Below, in pieces: positions 1 through 5,381 of a stretch of DNA of 7,003 bases (its first letter is position 1; each line of letters starts with the position of its first letter). The notes beneath the pieces were generated by a model. The model was not told where the DNA came from. It did no database searches and saw only the letters and a list, made by a program, of their open reading frames with translations. A program made the position numbers and the translations under genes. The stretch is from Rhodospirillaceae bacterium. Its GTDB lineage: Bacteria > Pseudomonadota > Alphaproteobacteria > Thalassobaculales > Thalassobaculaceae. The DNA is taken from the NCBI GenBank assembly GCA_002701455.1, contig NZVJ01000027.1, forward strand, positions 29,790-36,792. Direction: 5' to 3'.

Positions 1-1
1 T

Positions 2-955
2 ACTGTCGAGGCCGACGCAATTTGCGGTGCCGCACTGGTTTCCCGGGCAGAGGACGCTGGCGTAATATATTCCCAAGCTTATGGTGACCAGCCAGCGATG
101 ACATATGAGTTGGTAGATTGGGCTCGCTCCTCCGGCTGGCATGTAGTTTCAGCAGGACGGGGCCACAAGTGGAAACCAGAGTATCGATTTTCAACGCCAG
201 ATACTGTCTATGAAAGTTGGGGCACGACAGCTGAACAGGCTAAACGGGGCAGGCAAAATCCAAAAATGTATAACAGTTTTCATGATGGTACAAAGCCCGC
301 AATTGAATGTGCGGCAATATGCAATGCGACTGGATTAGACGCACCTACTGGGGGGCTAACTTATCCTTCAGGATCCGTAGATGACATCCCAAATTTGATG
401 AGAGGTCGCGATGCGGGAGGTGTTTTGGAACGCGAGGGTCAGGTGGAGGTTATTAACAGTATCGGTCCAGATGGGAAGGAATTGTATCATAATATCCGAA
501 CAGGCGTTTGGGTGGCGGTAAAAGCGGTTACTGATTACCAAAAAAATTGTTTTGAAGAGTATTTTGTTCACACTGATGATAGCGGGCTCTATTTTTGTAA
601 GTTCAATATGTATCATTTAATTGGGCTTGAACTTGGAATTTCTGTTTGTAATGTGGGTCTGAGGGGCGAGTCCACTGGTGTCAGCCGTGAGTTTAGGGCT
701 GACGTAGTTGCTGTTGCAAAGAAGGATCTAAAAGTTGGCGAAGTATTGGATGGTGAGGGAGGCTACTGCGTGGCAGGTCAATTGAGACCAAGTAAAATTT
801 CAGTGCCAATGAAAGCATTGCCATTAGGCTTAACGGGTGAAGCGCGAATGATAAAAGATGTTGCCACTGATACTATCCTTACGTATGACGATGTAAAAAT
901 CGATGAAAAACTCTTGGCTTTTAAACTTCGGAAAGAGTGCGAAGCCATGATTTAA
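2..955 (+). CDS. SAF-domain homoserine-dehydrogenase-like oxidoreductase (5' end cut off by the window)
   Basis: The reading frame is open from the first bases, so the ATG at 98 is internal and the gene begins upstream of the window. The visible 317 residues match the C-terminal part of the 'predicted homoserine dehydrogenase with C-terminal SAF domain' family (COG4091 type), usually about 430-450 residues long; roughly the first 120, carrying most of the Rossmann NAD(P)-binding fold, are missing. Family hallmarks from memory are AYGDQPA (about residues 26-32), the FHDGTKPAIE segment (about 93-102), and the segment from YHLIGLELG (about 204-212) into ADVVAVAKKDL, GEVLDGEGGY and LPLGLTG. The last 85 residues or so form the SAF-like domain. 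The true substrate of this family is not settled, and it need not be homoserine. It ends in TAA, 38 nt before the next gene, and the two are probably co-transcribed. Family assignment is firm; function is not. Confidence 0.86.
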   Translation, partial: TVEADAICGAALVSRAEDAGVIYSQAYGDQPAMTYELVDWARSSGWHVVSAGRGHKWKPEYRFSTPDTVYESWGTTAEQAKRGRQNPKMYNSFHDGTKPAIECAAICNATGLDAPTGGLTYPSGSVDDIPNLMRGRDAGGVLEREGQVEVINSIGPDGKELYHNIRTGVWVAVKAVTDYQKNCFEEYFVHTDDSGLYFCKFNMYHLIGLELGISVCNVGLRGESTGVSREFRADVVAVAKKDLKVGEVLDGEGGYCVAGQLRPSKISVPMKALPLGLTGEARMIKDVATDTILTYDDVKIDEKLLAFKLRKECEAMI

Positions 956-980
956 ACGATTTTTAAAAGGCTATACAAAT

Positions 981-987
981 AAGGGGG
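981..987 (+). promoter_or_regulatory. Ribosome binding site that fixes a TTG start
   Basis: AAGGGGG lies 6 nt before the TTG at 994. It is the strongest Shine-Dalgarno-like sequence in this gap. No in-frame ATG lies nearby, and the next methionine is about residue 39, well inside the conserved fold, so TTG is the likely start. Confidence 0.6.
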
Positions 988-993
988 ATTGAA

Positions 994-1794
994 TTGGAAT
1001 TAAGCATAGAACAGATAGATGAGTTTAATGAAAATGGCCTGCTTTTCGTAGAAAATCTTTTTTCAAGGGATGAAATATCTAAGCTTAATAATAGATTGCC
1101 AGATATTATGAATGAGCGCAGTGAGAAGGTTTTAAGAGAGCGCAGTAGCGACTCAGTTCGTTCAGCTATAGCGCCCCATCTATCAGATGAGCTTTTTCGC
1201 CGCTTAAGTCTCCATCCCAGGTTAGTGGAACCTGCCCGAAAGCTATTGGGGGGGAAGGTATATCTTCATCAATTTAAGATTAACGCTAAAGAAGCTCACG
1301 ATGGAGAAATATGGCATTGGCATCAGGATTATCGCACCTGGTATGAAGATGACGGCATGCCAGAGCCCACAGTATTGAATGCTACCGTCTTTCTTGATGA
1401 CGTAAATGAATTTAATGGGCCAATGATGTTTATACCTGGATCTCACAGAGACGGTAGGCTGGACTCCGATCAGACATTCGAGCGTGTGCCTCAATATGGT
1501 CGCTTGTCAGCCGATGCAGTGGGAAGTCCATATAAAAACGAAACAATTAATCAGTTAATAAAAGAAAATGGGATTGTTGCACCCAAGGGTGCCGCTGGTT
1601 CCACGATCTTTTTTCATGGATGCACGATACATGGGTCGGCGCCGAATATGTCCCCCTGGGGGAGGGCTATGGTTTTCTCTAGTCTTAATCGAGTGGAAAA
1701 TTTTATAAGAAAACCGACTAGGCCAGATTTCCTTGCCTTGCAGGATTTCACTCCGTTGACAGCTTTGGACGATGATTGCCTGACAACTCTTTGA
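994..1794 (+). CDS. Phytanoyl-CoA dioxygenase (PhyH) family, EctD-like Fe(II)/2-oxoglutarate hydroxylase
   Basis: 266-residue non-haem iron oxygenase expected to hydroxylate a small molecule in the cytoplasm, using O2 and 2-oxoglutarate. The metal triad is visible: His110-Gln-Asp112 inside WHWHQDYRTW, and His213 in TIHGS. Arg224 (SPWGRAMVF) is the probable 2-oxoglutarate-binding arginine. The stretch from residue 107 to 123 resembles the ectoine hydroxylase signature (in EctD roughly WHSDFETWHVEDGMP). NGPMMFIPGSH (141-151), APKGAAGS (196-203) and the HGSAPNMSPW region (213-222) also follow EctD, which is about 300 residues long and so somewhat longer at its ends. Serine of the EctD HSD is glutamine here. 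No ectoine synthesis or breakdown genes are in view, so the substrate could be ectoine or another solute, amino acid or lipid-like compound. TTG start chosen from the upstream AAGGGGG. Second gene of a plus-strand pair; it converges with the minus-strand operon. Confidence 0.9.
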   Translation: MELSIEQIDEFNENGLLFVENLFSRDEISKLNNRLPDIMNERSEKVLRERSSDSVRSAIAPHLSDELFRRLSLHPRLVEPARKLLGGKVYLHQFKINAKEAHDGEIWHWHQDYRTWYEDDGMPEPTVLNATVFLDDVNEFNGPMMFIPGSHRDGRLDSDQTFERVPQYGRLSADAVGSPYKNETINQLIKENGIVAPKGAAGSTIFFHGCTIHGSAPNMSPWGRAMVFSSLNRVENFIRKPTRPDFLALQDFTPLTALDDDCLTTL

Positions 1795-1890
1795 AGCTAT
1801 TTAACAGAATTAAACTAAGCTTCTGGTTGATGCAAATCTTCCATATATCACTATCTAGCCTAGGATACTCTTGGTATAGTCGCGGTTTTC

Positions 1891-2637
1891 CTATTTAGAG
1901 GTTGCCCCGCCGTCTACCACCACTTCTGATCCAGTAACGAATGAAGATTCCTCTGATGCGAGGAATAAAATGACGTTTGCTACTTCTTCTGCTGTGCCAA
2001 AACGACCCATTGGTATTCTTTGATACAACCGCTCCTCTAACTGATCATGTGGAACTGCAGCATGTCCCATTTCCGTATCGATTGGCCCCGGGTGAACGGA
2101 ATTGCATCGAATTCCATCTTTTGCAAATTGGTTGGCTATAGATTTCGTCATGAGACGCAATGCGCCTTTGGATGCGCCGTAATGGATAGCAAAAGATCCA
2201 CGAAGCCCGGCCGTAGAGGATAGGTTTACTATCGAGGCGTTCCCGCTTGCCCTTAGTGCTTCCAGTGCAACCTTTATTCCAAGAAAAGGACCCTTCGTAT
2301 TTACCGTAAGCATTTTATCCCATTCTTCTTCGGTCGTTTCTTCAATTGATTTCCGTTGGTAAATACCTGCATTATTTACAAGAATATCAATCTTACCTGT
2401 TTCATTTACTATTTTGTTTACAAGCCTTTCCCATGAATTTTGACTTGTTACATCCAAGGCTTCGAAAGATATATTCTTTCCGTGACCGGATAGATCGTCC
2501 GAAAACTCACGTCGAAGGTCTGGCGAAATATCTCCTGACCATACCTTTGCACCTTCGCTGGCAAAACGTCTCACGACAGCCGCCCCGATACCTTTATTTC
2601 CCCCCGTAACTAATGCTATTTTCCCTTTTAGGCGCAT
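1891..2637 (-). CDS. SDR family NAD(P)-dependent oxidoreductase
   Basis: Classical short-chain dehydrogenase of 248 residues, the usual size, that would interconvert an alcohol and a carbonyl with NAD(P). Visible motifs in order: cofactor-binding TGGNKGIG near the N-terminus; an acidic residue after the second strand (GDISPD), which tends to favour NAD; NNAG; the catalytic Ser in NLSST; Tyr and Lys in YGASK; the HPGPIDTEM loop; and C-terminal EVVVDGG. I start at the ATG at 2637 (MRLKGKIALVTGG), which gives the standard SDR N-terminus, a GAAGAGAG-type ribosome site about 5 nt upstream and a 13-nt gap from the stop of the preceding gene. A TTG at 2679 would add 14 residues and overlap that gene by 29 nt; it is possible but less likely. 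Last gene of the four-gene operon; a plausible job is oxidising an alcohol made by the adjacent dioxygenase. Substrate unknown. Confidence 0.93.
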   Translation of the reverse strand: MRLKGKIALVTGGNKGIGAAVVRRFASEGAKVWSGDISPDLRREFSDDLSGHGKNISFEALDVTSQNSWERLVNKIVNETGKIDILVNNAGIYQRKSIEETTEEEWDKMLTVNTKGPFLGIKVALEALRASGNASIVNLSSTAGLRGSFAIHYGASKGALRLMTKSIANQFAKDGIRCNSVHPGPIDTEMGHAAVPHDQLEERLYQRIPMGRFGTAEEVANVILFLASEESSFVTGSEVVVDGGATSK

Positions 2638-2650
2638 CGCTGCTCTCTTC

Positions 2651-3745
2651 TCATGGTTCCACATGGGGTCTATTGTCAATTTTCATTCCTAAAAAGTCAG
2701 CTTGTCGCTTTTCAAAATCGGCGTGAAATTTCTCATAAGCTTGTCCCCTAATGCCTCCTCTTACGGTCCCCGGTTCTATAGAGCGATAAAACGCCTTCCA
2801 GCTTTCCGGCATTTTTATAGAATCTGGAGGGGCTAACCAAAGTCTGAATAGACAACGTTTTTCCTCTGGAGCGTCAAAGTCTTCATAATGAGTACGCGAA
2901 TGAAACATGGTATAATTATTTAAAATTTGCATATCTCCAGGCTCGAGATACATCGTATACATAAGTTCTGGTCGCATGATTATTTCGTCCAAGACATCCA
3001 TTGTCTTTTTCTGCAATTCGGTAAGCTTGGGGACATGCTCTAGCTTTTGAGCAGACTGAACTCGGTTACGGTTCCATTTACAGAAAAGATTGCCGCCCTC
3101 ATGTTCGAATAAGGGTTGCCCATAAAAGGCGGCTTCATCGTCGGCTTGTTCGTTCTGCCTGCTAAAATAAAAATGTTGCTCCGCAGTATCGGCCAGATCT
3201 GGGTTTTCTTTAAGAAAAAAGTTGTTAGCTGTTACGCCACTGGATATCATACTTTGACCACCAGATTTTGCTTTATTAAAGCAAATGAGTGTCGTGATAT
3301 CCGCGCCGTCTACATGAAAATCTAGCTTTGCATTTGAAGAATATCCTCTACCGTTAGATGCACGATAGTTGGTTCCTACATCTCTAACCGCTGCAATATA
3401 CTGACTTGCGAGGCCTTGAGGCCTGGCTACACCTGCATTTAAGCCAATAATCCAGTTCATAAGCAGAAACTGGTCTTCGGATAGCGTTTCTCGAGGCAAT
3501 CCTCTTACCAAAGCCAGTCCCCTTCCATGATGGGCCTCCCAAAATGCCTTCTCCAGAGTTGGCCACACCGCACTTAAATCAAATTCGATCGCAGAATAAT
3601 CAAAAAGTGGACGGCCCGGATCATAATTTTTCTTAATTGTTTCGCTTAGGTGCTGTTTTTGTATATCAGTAATCTCATATATCCAGCCCGTGTCTGTTGT
3701 TAGATCGCTAGTATGCCAATTGGCGGGGCCTGTTTTTATTTTCAT
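2651..3745 (-). CDS. TauD/TfdA-family Fe(II)/2-oxoglutarate-dependent dioxygenase
   Basis: 364-residue enzyme of the TauD/TfdA superfamily, unrelated in subfamily to the PhyH-type hydroxylase at 994. The HxD iron motif is His144-Val-Asp146 in DFHVDGAD, followed by the family-typical AKSGGQS (159-165) and the NPDL helix (181-184). The distal iron ligand is His282 in MFHSRTHYEDF, and Arg297 or Arg301 in the EKRCLFRLWL segment is the probable 2-oxoglutarate carboxylate ligand. The LEPGDMQILNN turn (267-277) before the distal His is also typical. Residues 1-60 or so form a family-specific N-terminal region. Reaction class is confident (oxidation coupled to 2-oxoglutarate decarboxylation); the substrate is unknown, since this family acts on sulfonates, aryloxyacids, carnitine precursors and many others. 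ATG start at 3745 has only a weak ribosome site. It sits 28 nt after the PanB-like gene and 13 nt before the SDR, consistent with translation coupling in one operon. Confidence 0.91.
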   Translation of the reverse strand: MKIKTGPANWHTSDLTTDTGWIYEITDIQKQHLSETIKKNYDPGRPLFDYSAIEFDLSAVWPTLEKAFWEAHHGRGLALVRGLPRETLSEDQFLLMNWIIGLNAGVARPQGLASQYIAAVRDVGTNYRASNGRGYSSNAKLDFHVDGADITTLICFNKAKSGGQSMISSGVTANNFFLKENPDLADTAEQHFYFSRQNEQADDEAAFYGQPLFEHEGGNLFCKWNRNRVQSAQKLEHVPKLTELQKKTMDVLDEIIMRPELMYTMYLEPGDMQILNNYTMFHSRTHYEDFDAPEEKRCLFRLWLAPPDSIKMPESWKAFYRSIEPGTVRGGIRGQAYEKFHADFEKRQADFLGMKIDNRPHVEP

Positions 3746-3773
3746 CGTTTGTTTAGCCTTAGTTTAAAAAAAA

Positions 3774-4631
3774 TCAGACGTTTTGAAGGGCTTTTTTTAA
3801 TAGTTCAGCCTCTTCGGGTTTCATTTTGTAGACGTGATCTGCGTCCGGAAAGGTTCCTGATCTCACTTCTTCAGCATAGTCGGACATAGCTCTCATAGCC
3901 ACTTCGCCGACATTGCCGTACCTTTTAGCGAATTTTGGCTTAAAGCTGTCAAAAGAACCAATTAGATCGGCACCATTTAAAAGTTGACCGCAGCTTGCTC
4001 CGCCAGCTCCAATCGAGAAAGTGAATATGTTTACTGCCTGCTCAACGGCTTCTCCAACTTCAGGTGGAACTGCTTCAACTTCCATCCCAATGGCTCCAGC
4101 TTCTTCTATAGCCTTAGCATTATCGACTATCTTTAGTGCTTCCTCCGCCGTACGCCCTTGAAGTTTAAAGCCGCCGTAAGAGTTTACAAAGTGAGGACAC
4201 ATTCCCACATGGCTCATTACTGGAACACCAGCGTCAGCAATTGCCTTAATTACTTCAAATTTTTCACGCCCGCCCTGCATTTTCACTACTTCGGCGCCAC
4301 CTTCTTTCATCATTCTTAATGCGTTCTGAACAGCAATATCCGGCGTAGCATAGGAACCAAAGGGCATGGCAGTTATTGTTAAGGTATTAGGGGCACCTCT
4401 TCGTACGGCCTTTGTATGTTCTATCATGGTGTCCACGGTCATGGGGAGAGTCGTAGAGTGGCCGTACAACGTCATCCCCAGGGAGTCACCGATTCCGATA
4501 AAATCTATACCAGAGCGCTCTGCCCATTGAGCCATCAAAAAATCGGCGGCAGCTACCATCACCACGCGTTCGCGATTTTGTTTTTTTTTGATTAGGTCAG
4601 GTACGGTTAATTTTGTATTTGTTTCCGTCAT
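3774..4631 (-). CDS. Divergent PanB-family protein (3-methyl-2-oxobutanoate hydroxymethyltransferase-like)
   Basis: 285 residues, slightly longer than E. coli PanB (264). PanB adds a hydroxymethyl group to 2-oxoisovalerate, making ketopantoate for pantothenate and CoA. The TIM-barrel signatures are plain: GIGDSLGMTLYGH (46-58), HTKAVRRGAPN (72-82), YGGFKLQGR (152-160), IGAGG (207-211) and PKFAKRYG (232-239). Aligned without gaps by eye to E. coli PanB as I recall it, Asp45 (here Asp49), Lys112 (Lys117), His136 (His141) and Glu181 (Glu186) are kept. Two metal ligands are lost: Asp84 is Ala88 and Glu114 is Gln119; Tyr25 is also Ala29. It may thus use other chemistry within the PEP mutase/PanB fold. 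No panC or panD is present; the neighbours are oxygenases and an SDR. ATG at 4631 is preferred because GGAA lies 6 nt upstream; a TTG at 4643 would lie over that site. A run of nine A in codons 15-17 is noted separately. Confidence 0.88.
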   Translation of the reverse strand: MTETNTKLTVPDLIKKKQNRERVVMVAAADFLMAQWAERSGIDFIGIGDSLGMTLYGHSTTLPMTVDTMIEHTKAVRRGAPNTLTITAMPFGSYATPDIAVQNALRMMKEGGAEVVKMQGGREKFEVIKAIADAGVPVMSHVGMCPHFVNSYGGFKLQGRTAEEALKIVDNAKAIEEAGAIGMEVEAVPPEVGEAVEQAVNIFTFSIGAGGASCGQLLNGADLIGSFDSFKPKFAKRYGNVGEVAMRAMSDYAEEVRSGTFPDADHVYKMKPEEAELLKKALQNV

Positions 4632-4637
4632 AAAAAA

Positions 4638-4643
4638 TTCCAA
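4638..4643 (-). promoter_or_regulatory. Ribosome binding site of the PanB-like gene
   Basis: On the coding strand TTGGAA is followed by six T and then the ATG at 4631. The possible upstream TTG start at 4643 is part of this site itself, which argues for the ATG. Confidence 0.5.
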
Positions 4644-4672
4644 TTTTGTGCTGTCTGAATAAAAATACTCAG

Positions 4673-5131
4673 CTATTCGGCTGCAAGCAATTCATCCAAA
4701 TCAATTTCTTTCTCCTCGGCTGTAGCTGCACCTATCCATGCATGTTCAGAGACGTCAAAAACAACGCCATCTGGCCCTTTAAATTTAGTTTCATAAAATT
4801 GTTCAGTTGAATTTGGGTCTTGTTTTAAGATGCACGGTGCACCCATGTCATCAAGTTTCTGCAAGGTCGCTTCCAAATCTTCTACTAGAACTCCAAAATG
4901 ATGAATGCCTGTATAATCAAGGCCTTTACCTAATTGGTCTACATTTTTAAATTTTAATACGGCAAGGTTCAGGGTTCCATCACTTAAGTAAATACCCCAA
5001 GCTAACCCGTTATCTGGATCGTCTGGGTTACCAACCCGACCCACTTCTTTAAAATCGAAGGCTTCTACATAGAAAGCTGCGGTCTTATTGGGATCATCAG
5101 TTGCTAGAGCAATATGTCTAAGTTTTGGCAT
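4673..5131 (-). CDS. VOC (vicinal oxygen chelate)/glyoxalase-fold protein
   Basis: 152-residue single-chain VOC protein with the two paired beta-alpha-beta-beta-beta modules of glyoxalase I, dioxygenase and epimerase relatives. Module 1 begins at KLRHIALATDDPNKTAAFY (3-21), with candidate metal ligand His6. Module 2 begins at GIHHFGVLVEDLEATL (75-90), with candidate ligand His78, and ends at GPDGVVFDVSEH (119-130), where Asp126 fills the usual Glu position. The module 1 acidic ligand is not obvious (LNLAVL, 54-59), so metal binding may be partial. The C-terminus is an acidic tail rich in Glu and Asp (139-152). The frame is open to 5254, but the ATG at 5131 is chosen: GGGAG lies 6 nt upstream, and VOC homology begins directly after it. 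First gene of the four-gene minus-strand operon, 41 nt before the PanB-like gene. Substrate and reaction cannot be named. Confidence 0.87.
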   Translation of the reverse strand: MPKLRHIALATDDPNKTAAFYVEAFDFKEVGRVGNPDDPDNGLAWGIYLSDGTLNLAVLKFKNVDQLGKGLDYTGIHHFGVLVEDLEATLQKLDDMGAPCILKQDPNSTEQFYETKFKGPDGVVFDVSEHAWIGAATAEEKEIDLDELLAAE

Positions 5132-5137
5132 TTCATT

Positions 5138-5142
5138 CTCCC
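5138..5142 (-). promoter_or_regulatory. Ribosome binding site of the VOC gene
   Basis: GGGAG on the minus strand, 6 nt before the ATG at 5131. It decides this start over the longer open frame reaching 5254, whose extra 41 residues show no VOC similarity. Confidence 0.6.
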
Positions 5143-5152
5143 GGTCGATGTA

Positions 5153-5181
5153 TCTATAGTTAGTAAGAGTTTGTACTGCAA
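5153..5181 (-). promoter_or_regulatory. Candidate sigma-70 promoter for the VOC-PanB-TauD-SDR operon
   Basis: On the minus strand TTGCAG (5181-5176) and TATAGA (5158-5153) are separated by 17 nt. The -10 matches consensus at four of six positions and the -35 at three of six. Transcription would start near 5146, giving a short leader of about 15 nt that still contains the GGGAG ribosome site. Spacing and position are good, but matches of this quality occur by chance in AT-rich DNA. Confidence 0.35.
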
Positions 5182-5270
5182 AATGGTTAATAGCATTGAT
5201 TGGTGATTTATTGAGTTCTCGATATGCGTAAATATTAACTCTTAAGCGTTGCAAAATCTATCAACGAAGT

Positions 5271-5298
5271 GATTAAAATATATTGAGAAAAATTAATC
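5271..5298. repeat. Inverted repeat GATTAA-N16-TTAATC in the divergent region
   Basis: Perfect 6-bp arms at 5271-5276 and 5293-5298, centres 22 bp apart, about two helical turns. It overlaps the candidate -35 of the plus-strand gene, so it could be an operator for a dimeric regulator. The arms are short and AT-rich, so chance is a real alternative. Confidence 0.25.
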
Positions 5299-5312
5299 GA
5301 ATAAAATAAATA
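5283..5312 (+). promoter_or_regulatory. Candidate promoter for the deacetylase-fold gene
   Basis: TTGAGA (5283-5288, five of six to the -35 consensus) is followed after 18 nt by TAAATA (5307-5312, three of six to the -10). Transcription would begin near 5320, about 60 nt before the ATG at 5382. The surrounding run of A and T makes the exact -10 uncertain. Confidence 0.25.
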
Positions 5313-5314
5313 AA

Positions 5315-5350
5315 GTTGTTTGAAAGTTAGCTTCGAGCCAAGAAAACAAC
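5315..5350. repeat. Inverted repeat GTTGTTT-N22-AAACAAC in the leader of the deacetylase-fold gene
   Basis: Perfect 7-bp arms at 5315-5321 and 5344-5350, ending about 24 nt before the ribosome site at 5374-5378. The interior has only a 3-bp GCT/AGC pairing, so an RNA hairpin would be weak; a protein-binding site is as likely. No T run follows, so it is not a terminator. Confidence 0.3.
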
Positions 5351-5381
5351 ATCGTAAAGCCATTTTAAGAATTGGAAGTAT

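Noticed and set aside
98..98. ATG at 98 as the start of the first gene
   Set aside because: The frame is open and conserved back to base 2 (residues such as AYGDQPA lie before the ATG), so the gene is cut by the window edge.
1852..1867. Near-palindrome around CCTAGG in the convergent gap
   Set aside because: The pairing is only four bases at the ends with mismatches within, too weak to call an operator or terminator.
2346..2609. Plus-strand open frame of 87 codons inside the SDR gene
   Set aside because: It is antisense to the SDR cofactor-binding region and shows no coding signature of its own.
3766..3785. T run after the PanB-like stop as an intrinsic terminator
   Set aside because: Eight T follow the stop on the coding strand, but no GC-rich stem precedes them, and the next operon gene starts 28 nt later.
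5132..5254. Upstream extension of the VOC reading frame by 41 residues
   Set aside because: The extra residues show no VOC similarity, the candidate promoter and the GGGAG ribosome site lie inside this stretch, and VOC homology starts right after the ATG at 5131.
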